Shown: piece by piece, positions 1 through 8,374 of the stretch
How positions within the stretch are numbered: position 1 is the first letter of the stretch
How the letters are laid out: the number at the start of each line of letters is the position of its first letter
Origin: an uncultured Clostridia bacterium
Lineage (GTDB): Bacteria; Bacillota; Clostridia; Christensenellales; Aristaeellaceae
Length of the DNA: 37,585 bases
NCBI GenBank assembly: GCA_934630975.1
Contig: CAKTXH010000014.1
Location: 1-37,585 of the forward strand
Direction of reading: 5' to 3'
Program-made: the position numbers and the translations under genes
Notes under the pieces: model-generated
Databases searched by the model: none
Told to the model about the DNA's origin: nothing
What the model saw: only the letters and a program-made list of their open reading frames with translations

Positions 1-33
1 GCGCTCAAGCAGGCCGCTAAGGAGGTGCAGTAA
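1..33 (+). CDS. rnfG: 3' end of the preceding Rnf gene, probably rnfG (partial)
   Basis: The first eleven codons are open in the frame ending at the TAA at 31-33 and encode ALKQAAKEVQ. The stop directly abuts the rnfE ATG at 34, and the AAGGAGG ribosome site of rnfE lies inside these last codons. In clostridial Rnf operons the order is C-D-G-E-A-B, so this is most likely the C-terminus of RnfG, the FMN-carrying subunit. The assignment rests on position alone, because ten residues cannot identify the family. Confidence 0.6.
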   Translation, partial: ALKQAAKEVQ

Positions 34-630
34 ATGAAGAAATATGGAAAAATCTTCATGAACGGCATCATTGACGAGAACCCGACGTTCCGCATGGTGC
101 TGGGCATGTGCCCGACGCTGGCTATCACGACCGCGGCGAGCAACGGCATTGGCATGGGTTTGGCCGTGACCTTCGTTCTGATTTTCTCGAACCTGGTCAT
201 CTCCCTGCTGCGCAAGGCAATCCCGGATCAGATTCGTATTCCGGCGTTTATCGTGGTTATCGCGACGTTTGTTACCATTGTTCAGTTGATCATCAAGGCG
301 TTCCTGCCGGCGCTGGATGCGTCTCTGGGCGTGTTTATTCCGCTGATCGTTGTCAACTGTATCATCTTTGGCCGTGCGGAAGCGTTCGCTTTCAAGAACA
401 AGCCGCTGGCTTCTGCGGTTGACGGCCTGGGCATGGGTCTCGGCTTCACGCTGGCGATCACCCTGATTTCTTCCATCCGTGAGCTGCTCGGCGCGGGCAC
501 CCTCTTTGGCGTGCAGGTCATGCCGGAGAGCTATCTGCCGATGGGCATCCTGGTCAAGCCGGCCGGCGGCTTCATCGTGCTCGGTCTCACGCTTGCCCTG
601 ATGAACAAGCTGTTGCCCAAGAAGGCGTAA
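34..630 (+). CDS. rnfE: Rnf complex membrane subunit RnfE
   Basis: This is an integral membrane subunit of the Rnf complex, which couples electron transfer from reduced ferredoxin to NAD+ with export of Na+ or H+. The 198-residue length and N-terminus (NPTFRMVLGMCPTLA) are typical of the RnfD/E-NqrD/E family. It is almost wholly hydrophobic, with about six membrane segments. Cys26 (in GMCPTLA) and Cys109 (in VVNCIIFG) match the conserved cysteines that, with those of RnfA, hold an iron-sulfur centre inside the membrane in Rnf/Nqr structures. The start has AAGGAGG immediately upstream within the previous gene. rnfA follows after 12 bases, indicating one operon. Identification is secure. Confidence 0.95.
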   Translation: MKKYGKIFMNGIIDENPTFRMVLGMCPTLAITTAASNGIGMGLAVTFVLIFSNLVISLLRKAIPDQIRIPAFIVVIATFVTIVQLIIKAFLPALDASLGVFIPLIVVNCIIFGRAEAFAFKNKPLASAVDGLGMGLGFTLAITLISSIRELLGAGTLFGVQVMPESYLPMGILVKPAGGFIVLGLTLALMNKLLPKKA

Positions 631-642
631 GGAGGAAAAGCA

Positions 643-1218
643 ATGAATGAAATTCTTACGATCCTGATTGGGTCCATCTTCGTCAACAACTTTGCGATGT
701 CCCGCTTCTACGGCATCTGCCCGTTCCTGGGCGTTTCCAAGAAGCTGGAGACGGCGTTCGGCATGGGCATGGCCGTTACCTTCGTTATGGCCGTGGCTTC
801 GCTGGTGACCTATCTGGTTAACGCGTTCCTGCTCGTCCCGCTGGGCATTGAGTATCTCCAGACCATCGCTTTCATTCTGGTTATCGCTGTGCTGGTGCAG
901 ATCGTTGAAATGGCGATCAAGAAGATGTCTCCGGGCCTGTATCAGGCGCTGGGCGTCTATCTGCCGCTGATTACGACCAACTGCGCCGTGCTGGGCGTGG
1001 CTCAGCTCAACGTGACCGAAGGCTATAACCTGATTCTCTCCGTTGTCAACGGCGTGGCTTCCGCGCTGGGCTATACGCTGTCCATCTGCCTGTTCGCCGG
1101 TATTCGCGAACGTCTGGCGCTGAACAACATGCCCAAGTGGATGGAGGGTTTCACCGGCGCGATGATTACCGCTGGCCTGATGGCCGTTGCTTTCAACGGC
1201 TTCAGCGGCCTGATCTGA
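643..1218 (+). CDS. rnfA: Rnf complex membrane subunit RnfA
   Basis: This is the second homologous membrane subunit of the ferredoxin:NAD+ oxidoreductase. The 191 residues begin MNEILTILIGSIFVNNFAMS and continue RFYGICPFLGVS, a signature of RnfA. Cys26 and Cys114 (TTNCAVLG) are the partners of the RnfE cysteines in the shared intramembrane iron-sulfur centre; RnfA and RnfE sit in opposite membrane orientations in known structures. About six hydrophobic segments are visible. The start follows AAGGAGGAAAAGCA, a good ribosome site. The gene lies between rnfE and rnfB, with 25 bases to the rnfB start. Codon use favours a narrow set (CTG, GGC, AAG), as expected for strong expression. Confidence 0.95.
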   Translation: MNEILTILIGSIFVNNFAMSRFYGICPFLGVSKKLETAFGMGMAVTFVMAVASLVTYLVNAFLLVPLGIEYLQTIAFILVIAVLVQIVEMAIKKMSPGLYQALGVYLPLITTNCAVLGVAQLNVTEGYNLILSVVNGVASALGYTLSICLFAGIRERLALNNMPKWMEGFTGAMITAGLMAVAFNGFSGLI

Positions 1219-1243
1219 TCGCAGAGCGAGGGAGGAAACCAAC

Positions 1244-2359
1244 GTGGATGTAATGTTAATTTTGACTGCGGCGCTCGTAATGAGCGTTCTCGGTCTGATC
1301 TTTGGCGCGCTGCTGGGCGTCACCGGCCGCGTGTTCAAGGTGCCCGCTAATGAAAAGGCGGAAGCGCTGCGCGAATGTCTGCCGGGCGCGAACTGCGGCG
1401 CTTGCGGCTTCCCGGGCTGCGACGGTTATGCGGCTGCGGTTGCCGAGGGCAAGGCCGAAGTCGGCGCTTGTGCCGTCGGCGGCCCGGCCTGCGCTGCGAA
1501 GATGGGCGAAATCATGGGCGTTAGCGTTAATGCTTCCGTCCGTATGGTGGCGTCTGTGGCCTGCCAGGGCTATGGCGATCACTGCAAGCCCAAGGCGGAA
1601 TATCAGGGCATGACGGATTGCGTTGCCGCTTCTCTGGTGAATAACGGCACCAAAGCCTGCCAGTATGCCTGCCTTGGCCTGGGCACCTGCGAGCGAGCCT
1701 GCCCGTTCGGCGCGATCCACATTGATCCGATTAAGCAGATTGCTGTCGTCGATGAGGAAAAGTGCCAGAGCTGCAAGAAGTGCGTCGCGGCCTGCCCGCA
1801 GCACGTTCTTTCCATGCGCCCGGCTGGCCGCACGGTGAACGTGGGTTGCCACAACCCGGAAAAGGGTATAGCGCTCAAAGAAAAGTGTGACCGCGCCTGC
1901 ATCGGCTGCGAAGCTTGTGTGAAGGCTTGCAACTTCGGCGCGATTGAAATGGAGAACGGCGTTCCCAAGATTGACTATGAGAAGTGCGTGGGCTGCATGG
2001 CCTGCGCCGACGCCTGCCCGACTGGCGCCATGCAGGCCAATTTTGAGATGCGCAAGGAAGCGTACATTGATCCGAGCAAGTGCGTAGGCTGCACCATGTG
2101 CGCCAGGCAGTGCAAGTTCGACGCGATCGAAGGTGCGCTCAAGCAGCCGCATAAGGTGCTTGGCGCGTGCACGGGCTGCGGTCTGTGCGCGGCGAAGTGC
2201 CCGAAGAAGGCCATCACCATGCGCGATCGTCGCGCGCCGCGCAACAAACTGGATAAGGTGAAGAAGGCTCCCGCCGCTCCGGCGAAGCCTGCCGCTCCGG
2301 CAGCGGCCAAAGCACCCGCTGCGCCTGTTGCGCCGAAAGCTCCGGCTGAGAACAAATAA
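1244..2359 (+). CDS. rnfB: Rnf complex ferredoxin-accepting subunit RnfB
   Basis: This iron-sulfur subunit takes electrons from reduced ferredoxin. Translation starts at a GTG (1244) preceded by GGAGG at 1230-1235; no upstream alternative is better. Residues 1-30 form one membrane anchor. Cysteines 45, 51, 54, 59 and 76 form the Fe-S domain typical of RnfB. Six four-cysteine ferredoxin motifs follow, at about residues 139-153, 174-184, 219-229, 248-258, 280-290 and 309-319, enough for several [4Fe-4S] clusters. Residues 341-371 are a lysine, proline and alanine-rich tail (PAAPAKPAAP type) that is not part of the catalytic fold. It is the last gene of the operon, and a terminator follows 20 bases later. 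Confidence 0.95.
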   Translation: MDVMLILTAALVMSVLGLIFGALLGVTGRVFKVPANEKAEALRECLPGANCGACGFPGCDGYAAAVAEGKAEVGACAVGGPACAAKMGEIMGVSVNASVRMVASVACQGYGDHCKPKAEYQGMTDCVAASLVNNGTKACQYACLGLGTCERACPFGAIHIDPIKQIAVVDEEKCQSCKKCVAACPQHVLSMRPAGRTVNVGCHNPEKGIALKEKCDRACIGCEACVKACNFGAIEMENGVPKIDYEKCVGCMACADACPTGAMQANFEMRKEAYIDPSKCVGCTMCARQCKFDAIEGALKQPHKVLGACTGCGLCAAKCPKKAITMRDRRAPRNKLDKVKKAPAAPAKPAAPAAAKAPAAPVAPKAPAENK

Positions 2360-2379
2360 TCCATCTTATGCGCAAAATA

Positions 2380-2422
2380 AGAGAAGAGACTGAGTGATTC
2401 GGTCTCTTCTCTTTCTTTTCTT
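2380..2422 (+). terminator. Rho-independent terminator of the rnf operon
   Basis: A perfect 11-bp stem (AGAGAAGAGAC at 2380-2390 with GTCTCTTCTCT at 2402-2412) and an 11-base loop are followed by a pyrimidine/T-rich tract. It sits 20 bases after the rnfB stop and before the glyA promoter. Confidence 0.9.
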
Positions 2423-2467
2423 CGGAATTCGCGGCTTTATTCCGTCAATAATTTGAATTGCGAAGTC

Positions 2468-2496
2468 TTGCTTTTGTCAAAAACTGCGCGTATAAT
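2468..2496 (+). promoter_or_regulatory. Promoter of glyA
   Basis: TTGCTT (2468-2473), a 17-base spacer and a perfect TATAAT (2491-2496) form a housekeeping promoter. Transcription would begin near 2503, which excludes any glyA start upstream of this point and leaves a short leader of about 27 bases. Confidence 0.75.
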
Positions 2497-2529
2497 ACAT
2501 CTATCACATCGAAAAGGCAGGTACGGACT

Positions 2530-3783
2530 ATGATTGATTTCAAATCTATCGAGACTGTTGATCCCGAGCTTTGCGACGCAATGCGCAAGGAGTTGACGCG
2601 CCAGCGTGAGCACTTGGAACTGATTGCATCGGAAAACTTTGTCAGTAACGCGGTTTTGGCCGCTATGGGTTCTCACCTGACCAATAAATATGCCGAAGGA
2701 TACCCGGGGAAGCGCTATTATGGCGGCTGCCAATATGTTGATATCGTTGAAGATTTGGCGCGCGAACGGGCCAAAGCGCTCTTTGGAGCGGAACATGCTA
2801 ATGTGCAGCCCCATTCCGGCGCGCAGGCAAATATGGCCGTTTATTTTGCCATGCTTGAGCCGGGCGATACGGTGATGGGTATGAATTTGTCTCACGGCGG
2901 ACATTTGACGCATGGCAGCCCGGTCAATATGTCGGGTAAATATTTCCATTTCGTGTCTTACGGCGTGACGGAAGAGGAGGAAGTCATTGATTACGATGCG
3001 CTGGAAAAAACGGCGCTGGAAGTCAAGCCGAAGCTGATTGTTGCGGGCGCATCCGCATATCCGAGAATCATCGACTTTGCGCGCCTGCGTGAAATTGCGG
3101 ACAAGGCGGGCTGTCTATTGATGGTGGATATGGCGCATATTGCGGGATTGGTTGCGGCAGGCGAACATCCCAGCCCGGTTCCGTATGCGGACTTTGTGAC
3201 GACCACGACGCACAAAACCCTTCGCGGCCCGCGCGGCGGCATGATTCTCTGCAAAGAAAAATACGCCAAAGCGATTGACAAGGCGATTTTCCCAGGTACG
3301 CAGGGCGGCCCGTTGGAACATGTCATTGCGGGTAAGGCGGTCTGCCTGAAAGAAGCGATGACACCGGAATTCAAAGCCTATCAGCATCAGATTATTCTCA
3401 ATGCGCGGGCAATGGCAGAGGAATTCACAAAAGAAGGAATTCGCCTGGTTTCCGGCGGTACGGACAATCACCTGATGCTGCTGGATTTGACGGAAACCGG
3501 CGTAACGGGTAAGGCGCTGGAAGCGCTGCTTGGTCAAGCCAACATCACCGTCAACAAGAATACCATTCCGAAGGAAACGCTCAGCCCGTTTGTGACCAGC
3601 GGCGTGCGAATCGGCACACCTGCGGTGACGACGCGCGGTATGAAGGAAGCGGAAATGAAGCAGATTGCTTCGCTCATTACTCGCGTTGTGCGTGAAGGCG
3701 AGACTTGTCTGCCGGAAGTTAAACAGGAAGTGCTCGCCATCTGTGCAAAGCATCCGCTGTATGCAGATTGCGTTTGCGGCTAA
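2530..3783 (+). CDS. glyA: Serine hydroxymethyltransferase
   Basis: This PLP enzyme interconverts serine and glycine while moving a one-carbon unit to tetrahydrofolate in the cytoplasm. The 417 residues carry the family landmarks: LIASENF near 33-39, the substrate-contact [19 protein letters not shown], and the PLP lysine K229 in [11 protein letters not shown]. The start at 2530 is chosen because the reading frame extends upstream only into the promoter at 2468-2496, and because known family members begin about here. The ribosome site (AAGGCAGG) is modest. The gene is monocistronic, bounded by its own promoter and a terminator at 3797-3832. Length is normal for bacterial GlyA, and no active-site residue appears missing. 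Confidence 0.97.
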   Translation: MIDFKSIETVDPELCDAMRKELTRQREHLELIASENFVSNAVLAAMGSHLTNKYAEGYPGKRYYGGCQYVDIVEDLARERAKALFGAEHANVQPHSGAQANMAVYFAMLEPGDTVMGMNLSHGGHLTHGSPVNMSGKYFHFVSYGVTEEEEVIDYDALEKTALEVKPKLIVAGASAYPRIIDFARLREIADKAGCLLMVDMAHIAGLVAAGEHPSPVPYADFVTTTTHKTLRGPRGGMILCKEKYAKAIDKAIFPGTQGGPLEHVIAGKAVCLKEAMTPEFKAYQHQIILNARAMAEEFTKEGIRLVSGGTDNHLMLLDLTETGVTGKALEALLGQANITVNKNTIPKETLSPFVTSGVRIGTPAVTTRGMKEAEMKQIASLITRVVREGETCLPEVKQEVLAICAKHPLYADCVCG

Positions 3784-3796
3784 AACCCTTTTGAGA

Positions 3797-3832
3797 GACG
3801 ACGTATGTGTGCGAAGCATGCGTCGTCTTTTT
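3797..3832 (+). terminator. Rho-independent terminator of glyA
   Basis: GACGACGTATG (3797-3807) pairs with CATGCGTCGTC (3817-3827), with one G-T pair, and is followed by five T. It begins 13 bases after the glyA stop. Confidence 0.9.
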
Positions 3833-3850
3833 ATGAAAAGAGGAAATATT

Positions 3851-3913
3851 GGGCAGCTAAGCGCACATTGATGAACCGTAATGAATATGCGGTTAGCATT
3901 CTGCTGCTTTTTT
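3851..3913 (+). other. Structured stretch ending in a T-run; second terminator or small RNA-like element
   Basis: GCTAAGCGCA (3856-3865) pairs with TGCGGTTAGC (3888-3897) with one mismatch. A nested AACCG/CGGTT (3874-3878/3890-3894) is an alternative inner stem. An outer GCAG/CTGC pairing is separated by a bulge, and six T follow at 3908-3913. It lies between the glyA terminator and the next promoter. It may be a back-up terminator or part of a small transcript; no promoter of its own is evident. Confidence 0.35.
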
Positions 3914-3919
3914 GAACTA

Positions 3920-3949
3920 TTGACAGGGCATAGGTTTGGGGGGTAAAAT
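3920..3949 (+). promoter_or_regulatory. Promoter of the cysteine desulfurase operon
   Basis: A perfect TTGACA (3920-3925), an 18-base spacer and TAAAAT (3944-3949) precede the GTG start at 3988. Transcription probably begins near 3956. It could serve the whole closely spaced run from the desulfurase to the cyclase-family gene. Confidence 0.75.
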
Positions 3950-3987
3950 ATATAAAATGGGGTTTGCTTTGAGAGGATGAAAGAACC

Positions 3988-5100
3988 GTGATCAATCTGG
4001 ATCATGCGGCGACAACGCCGCTTCGGCAGGAAGCGTTAGACGCGATGCTTCCATATTTTATGGAACACGCGGCCAATGCCAATGCGCTTTATGCCGAGGG
4101 TCGCCGTGCGCGGGCGGCAATTGACGTTGCCCGTCGGCAGATTGCAGACGCCATTCACGCTAAGACGGCTGAAATTTATTTTACGGGCGGCGGCTCAGAG
4201 GCTGACAACTGGGCATTGTTCGGCGCAATGCGCGCGATGAACGAAAAAAAACATATCGTTACAACGCAAATCGAGCATCATGCAATTCTAAACGCCTGTA
4301 CAGCGCTGGAAAAACTGGGATATGAAGTTAGTTTCGTTTCAGTTGATCGGCAGGGAAGCGTCGCGCCGGAAGCAATCGAAAAGGCTATTCGGCCGGAAAC
4401 CGGCATGGTTTCTGTGATGCTGGCCAACAATGAAGTGGGAACCATTGAGCCGATTGCGCAAATTGCAAAGATTGCCCATGCGCATGGTGCGCTGATGCAC
4501 ACCGATGCCGTGCAGGCCGTCGGGCATATTCCCGTTGATGTTGAAGCGCTTGGGGTAGATTTGCTCTCAATGGCCGCGCATAAGTTCTGCGGGCCGAAGG
4601 GAATCGGCGCTCTGTATATTCGAAACGGCGTAAGAATGACTAATTTAATCTACGGCGGCGAACAGGAGCGCGGTTTGCGAGCGGGTACGGAAAATACACC
4701 GGCCATCGTCGGCATGGGAGAAGCGCTTTCGTTGGCTTGCGCGGAACTTGAGCCAACAACGAAACGGATTCAGGCGCTTCGAAATCTGTTGGAAAGGGAA
4801 ATCCTGCGCCATTTTCCCAACGCCATTGTCAACGGAGACCGCGAAAACCGCCTGCCGGGAACGCTTCACATGACGTTTCCCGATGCAGATACCAATATGC
4901 TCCTGATGCGTCTGGATATGGAAGGCATTGCGGTATCGGCAGGAAGCGCGTGCGCGGCGGGCGCAAGGGAGCGCTCCCATGTGATTCGCGCGATGCATGC
5001 GCCGGAGGGGGCGGATGTGCGCTTTTCGCTGGGCGGTGAAAATGATGAAACGCAGATTCGGCAGACGGTAGATGCGCTTTGCCGAATTTTAAATGGATAA
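3988..5100 (+). CDS. Cysteine desulfurase (NifS/IscS family)
   Basis: This PLP enzyme removes sulfur from cysteine as an enzyme-bound persulfide for Fe-S clusters or tRNA thiolation. The 370-residue protein begins at GTG 3988 with MINLDHAATTP, the usual family N-terminus, and GAGAGGA lies upstream. The PLP lysine is K199 in MAAHKFCGPKG; the catalytic cysteine is C322 in SAGSACAAG. The short loop around the cysteine and the Ala-Ala after it are features of the NifS-like group. No iscU, iscR or thiI gene is adjacent, so the sulfur acceptor cannot be named from context. The stop at 5098-5100 lies 17 bases before the hflX start. Confidence 0.9.
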   Translation: MINLDHAATTPLRQEALDAMLPYFMEHAANANALYAEGRRARAAIDVARRQIADAIHAKTAEIYFTGGGSEADNWALFGAMRAMNEKKHIVTTQIEHHAILNACTALEKLGYEVSFVSVDRQGSVAPEAIEKAIRPETGMVSVMLANNEVGTIEPIAQIAKIAHAHGALMHTDAVQAVGHIPVDVEALGVDLLSMAAHKFCGPKGIGALYIRNGVRMTNLIYGGEQERGLRAGTENTPAIVGMGEALSLACAELEPTTKRIQALRNLLEREILRHFPNAIVNGDRENRLPGTLHMTFPDADTNMLLMRLDMEGIAVSAGSACAAGARERSHVIRAMHAPEGADVRFSLGGENDETQIRQTVDALCRILNG

Positions 5101-5117
5101 AGGAGTCTTTAGATCGG

Positions 5118-6893
5118 ATGATTTACGGCAATAAAGAGGGCATCCGCGATTCGCTGCTGGCCAAGCTGGAAACGTTGTATGACATTGAAATCCCGGCGGA
5201 GGTCTTCGCGCCGGCGGAACTGCTCGATGTGCTGGCGGCGTTTTCCTGTGCAATCAATCGGGAAATCAGCATGTATATTTCGCGCAGCGGCGAAGTGCTG
5301 GATATCACCATCGGCGGGATCAGCAGCGTCGATTTGAAAGACATGCATTTGCGCCGCAATACAAAACGCCTGAGCATGGTACGCTGCATCCATACGCATC
5401 CGGGCGGAAATCCACAGCTTTCGGATGTGGATATCAGCTCTCTGCGCGCAATGCGGTTTGATGCGATGGCCGCCGTCGGCGCACGGGACGGCCACGCGAC
5501 CGGCATACAAGCAGCTTTTCTCGGCCAATATGTCGGCGGCATGAATCAGGTTCATTTGACGGAAATTGTGTCGATTCACAAGCTTCCGCAGCGTGCGTGG
5601 ATGGATGCCATCGAGCGTGCGGACAGCGATGTGCTGATCGGCGCGCCAAACAGCACACAGGAGGATCAGGAGCGCGCTTTTCTGGTCGGGCTGGACAGCG
5701 ACGAATCGCTGCTGGAACTTGCACGGCTGGCTGAAACCGCCGGGGCGCAGGTCGTGGGCACGATGCTGCAACGCAAGACGCGCCCGGACACGGCAACCTA
5801 TATCGGCAGCGGCAAGGCGGACGAGCTTTCGCTGGCGTGTCAGGCCCGGGAAGCGGACGTTGTGATCTTTGACGATGAATTATCCGGCGTACAAACTCGA
5901 AACCTTGAGGATATTCTGCGCGGCGCAAAGGTTATTGACCGCACGACGCTGATTCTGGATATTTTTGCGCAGAGAGCGCAATCTCGCGAAGGACGTTTGC
6001 AGGTTGAACTGGCCCAGATGGCGTATCAGCTGCCGCGCCTGCTTGGTCATGGCGTGGCCATGTCCCGTTTGGGCGGCGGCATTGGCACGCGAGGCCCGGG
6101 CGAGACACGGCTGGAGATGGACAGACGACGCATCCGCAGGCGCATGAGCGATTTGCGGCGGGAAATTGATGAATTGAGCGGCCAGCGCAGTCTTCGCCGT
6201 GCCCGGAGAGAAAAGAACAAGGTGCCAGTTGTGGCGCTGGTCGGCTATACGAACGCGGGCAAATCGACGCTGCTTAACACGCTCAGCGGCGCGGATGTAC
6301 TGGCGGAGGATAAACTGTTTGCTACGCTCGACCCGGTTGTCCGCACGGTGAAGATGCCAGCGGGCGGCGAGTTTTTGCTGGTTGACACGGTTGGCTTTAT
6401 CAGCAAGCTCCCGCATGCGCTGGTGGACGCCTTCCATTCGACGCTGGAAGAAGCGTTGCTGGCGGATGTGCTGCTGATTGTTTCCGACGGCGCATCCGGC
6501 GAAATGATCCATCAGCATGACGTGGTGCTCGAGGTGCTTTCTTCTCTCGGCGCGGCGGATAAACCGATGATCGATGTCATCAACAAGGCCGATTTACCCG
6601 GCGTGACGACAAATGAATGGCCCGGCGCAATTGCCATCAGCGCCAAGACCGGCGAAGGGCTGGACGCGCTGCTGGAAGCCATTCGTCTTAAACTGCGCGG
6701 CGCGGCAAGGCCGATGCGCGCGGTGATTCCTTATGCGCAGGGCGGTCTGTTGGCCAAGCTGCATGCGGATGGACAGGTGCTCGGCGAGGAATATATGGCG
6801 GAAGGCATTGAGGTTAAGGCGCTGGCCGACGAACAGCTCTTTGGCCGTTTGGCTGCTCAATTGGGCGAACAGGCGGTTTCGTGGCAGGATTGA
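5118..6893 (+). CDS. hflX: Ribosome-associated GTPase HflX, long form
   Basis: HflX is a GTPase that binds the 50S subunit and helps split or rescue stalled ribosomes, notably under heat stress. The 591-residue protein has an extra N-terminal domain (about 1-180, including RCIHTHPGG), as in many clostridial HflX proteins. The HflX nucleotide-binding domain follows, with GGIGTRGPGE, and then the G domain: G1 GYTNAGKST (376-384), G3 DTVGF and G4 NKAD (489-492). The ATG at 5118 is chosen because AGGAG lies at 5101-5105 and the sequence MIYGNKEGIR matches family N-termini. An in-frame ATG at 5079 would overlap the desulfurase and has no ribosome site. Confidence in function is high. Confidence 0.95.
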   Translation: MIYGNKEGIRDSLLAKLETLYDIEIPAEVFAPAELLDVLAAFSCAINREISMYISRSGEVLDITIGGISSVDLKDMHLRRNTKRLSMVRCIHTHPGGNPQLSDVDISSLRAMRFDAMAAVGARDGHATGIQAAFLGQYVGGMNQVHLTEIVSIHKLPQRAWMDAIERADSDVLIGAPNSTQEDQERAFLVGLDSDESLLELARLAETAGAQVVGTMLQRKTRPDTATYIGSGKADELSLACQAREADVVIFDDELSGVQTRNLEDILRGAKVIDRTTLILDIFAQRAQSREGRLQVELAQMAYQLPRLLGHGVAMSRLGGGIGTRGPGETRLEMDRRRIRRRMSDLRREIDELSGQRSLRRARREKNKVPVVALVGYTNAGKSTLLNTLSGADVLAEDKLFATLDPVVRTVKMPAGGEFLLVDTVGFISKLPHALVDAFHSTLEEALLADVLLIVSDGASGEMIHQHDVVLEVLSSLGAADKPMIDVINKADLPGVTTNEWPGAIAISAKTGEGLDALLEAIRLKLRGAARPMRAVIPYAQGGLLAKLHADGQVLGEEYMAEGIEVKALADEQLFGRLAAQLGEQAVSWQD

Positions 6894-6911
6894 AGAAAAG
6901 GGGCGAACAAC

Positions 6912-7619
6912 ATGTTGTCTTTACAGGCTTTGGCTTCCCTTGCCCTCGGCACAACGATGATGTTTGAGGCATGGGGATATATGATGCCGCAGCAGGATCC
7001 GACGGATACGCTGATTCTGGTGAACAAAACCAATAAGGCGCCGACGGTTCCCGTGACGCTGGTAAAGCCTAACGTACAGCCGACGAAGGAATCGCTTTCC
7101 GAGAATATCTATATGCGGCCCGAGGCGGCGGCAGCGTTGGAAGAACTGTTTGCGGGCGCGGCGGAGGACGGCTTAACGCTCTACGCGACGAGCGGATACC
7201 GCAGTTATTCCACGCAAAAGGCGATTTTTGAACGCAAGCTTGAGCGAATGAGCGAAAAACAGGCCAATTTGAGCGTTGCCAAACCCGGTTATTCCGAACA
7301 TCAGACGGGACTTGCTATGGATATCGAGGGAGAAACGACAAAAGGAACGGGGTTGACGGAAGCTTTCGGCGAATCGCCGGAAGGCATCTGGGCGGCGCAG
7401 CATTGCGCGGAATACGGCTTTATCATTCGCTATCCGAAGGATAAAACGAAGATCACCGGGTATATTTACGAGCCTTGGCATCTTCGCTATGTGGGCAAGG
7501 AAGCTGCGCAGGAAATCACGGAACTTGGCGTGACGTTTGAGGAATACATCGCGATGGTGCGCAGTGATCGTATTCAATGGCTTCAGGAGGAAACGCAATA
7601 CGATGATCAAAATCTATAA
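6912..7619 (+). CDS. M15 family D-alanyl-D-alanine carboxypeptidase (VanY-like), first of a tandem pair
   Basis: This zinc peptidase trims the terminal D-Ala from cell-wall stem peptides outside the membrane. The 235 residues begin with a hydrophobic stretch (about 1-23) that could be a signal or anchor, although it lacks basic residues. The M15B core is complete: SGYRS with Arg97, SEHQTGLAMD with zinc ligands His130 and Asp137, and YEPWH with catalytic Glu187 and ligand His190. AAAAGGGG precedes the ATG. The next gene overlaps by 17 bases and is a paralogue. No vanX, vanR or ligase genes are nearby, so this looks like cell-wall remodelling, not vancomycin resistance. Confidence 0.88.
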   Translation: MLSLQALASLALGTTMMFEAWGYMMPQQDPTDTLILVNKTNKAPTVPVTLVKPNVQPTKESLSENIYMRPEAAAALEELFAGAAEDGLTLYATSGYRSYSTQKAIFERKLERMSEKQANLSVAKPGYSEHQTGLAMDIEGETTKGTGLTEAFGESPEGIWAAQHCAEYGFIIRYPKDKTKITGYIYEPWHLRYVGKEAAQEITELGVTFEEYIAMVRSDRIQWLQEETQYDDQNL

Positions 7620-8373
7620 TATGCTGCTGACCGCCGCTCTGGCGTCTGCCCTTGCGCTGCCGTGCGCGGCGGAATCGCTCAGCCTGGCTGATTTGGAAGG
7701 CGCGCAGGATGCGCAAATGGTTGAAATGGATGCGCAGGAGAGCGCGTGGACGTACCCGATTCCCTATGAACTGCTGACAACCAGCGATTATATTGTGTTG
7801 ACCAATAAGGAAAATCTGCTGGATGACAGCTATGTGCCGAGCGATCTGGTCAAATTGACCTGCCGAAAAATTAGCTCCGACCCGATTCAGATGCGCGAAG
7901 TTGCCGCACAGGCGCTTTCGGATATGTTTGACGCGGCAAAAGAAGACGGCGTTACGATTTACGCCCATTCCGGCTATCGCAGCTATCGCACACAGAATAC
8001 CATGTATTCCAACCGCCTCAAGCGAAACAACGGCAAGGACGACGGCGTTGTCGCTTATCCCGGCGCGTCGGATCACCAGACGGGTTTGGGCATTGATGTG
8101 ATTAACAAAGCGGGCATCGGTAAGAAATTTACGTCTGCATTTGCCAACACCAAAGAAGGACAGTGGATTGCCGAACATTGCTGGGATTACGGTTTTGTGA
8201 TTCGCTATCAGAAGGATAAGGAAGATATCACCAAGATCACCTACGAGCCGTGGCATTTGCGCTACGTCGGCGTTCAAATTGCGCAGTATATGCACGAAAA
8301 AAACCTGTGTCTGGAAGAATTCACGAGCGAATGGAAGGAGGCTGCGGCAGCATATCAGGCCGCAGAAAATTGA
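7603..8373 (+). CDS. M15 family D-alanyl-D-alanine carboxypeptidase (VanY-like), second of a tandem pair
   Basis: This is a paralogue of the preceding peptidase, 256 residues from the ATG at 7603. That start has AGGAGG at 7585-7590 and gives a proper signal peptide (MIKIYNMLL, hydrophobic core to about Ala22). The cysteine at 21 (LALPC) is not a canonical lipobox. About 80 acidic residues precede the peptidase core. Zinc ligands His158 and Asp165 (SDHQTGLGID), catalytic Glu215 and ligand His218 (YEPWH) are all present, with SGYRSY before them. It overlaps the upstream gene by 17 bases and ends one base before the next ATG, so the three genes are probably translated from one message. Confidence 0.88.
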   Translation: MIKIYNMLLTAALASALALPCAAESLSLADLEGAQDAQMVEMDAQESAWTYPIPYELLTTSDYIVLTNKENLLDDSYVPSDLVKLTCRKISSDPIQMREVAAQALSDMFDAAKEDGVTIYAHSGYRSYRTQNTMYSNRLKRNNGKDDGVVAYPGASDHQTGLGIDVINKAGIGKKFTSAFANTKEGQWIAEHCWDYGFVIRYQKDKEDITKITYEPWHLRYVGVQIAQYMHEKNLCLEEFTSEWKEAAAAYQAAEN

Positions 8374-8374
8374 T

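Noticed and set aside
2458..2529. Upstream extension of glyA
   Set aside because: It contains the TTGCTT/TATAAT promoter, so it cannot be translated from that promoter's transcript.
2497..2529. Glycine riboswitch in front of glyA
   Set aside because: The leader is only about 27 bases, too short for the aptamer.
5079..5117. Longer HflX start overlapping the desulfurase gene
   Set aside because: It has no ribosome site, while AGGAG precedes the ATG at 5118, where family members begin.
6912..8373. Vancomycin resistance cluster suggested by VanY-like genes
   Set aside because: No vanH, vanA/B, vanX, vanR or vanS gene is nearby; M15 peptidases are common in cell-wall turnover.
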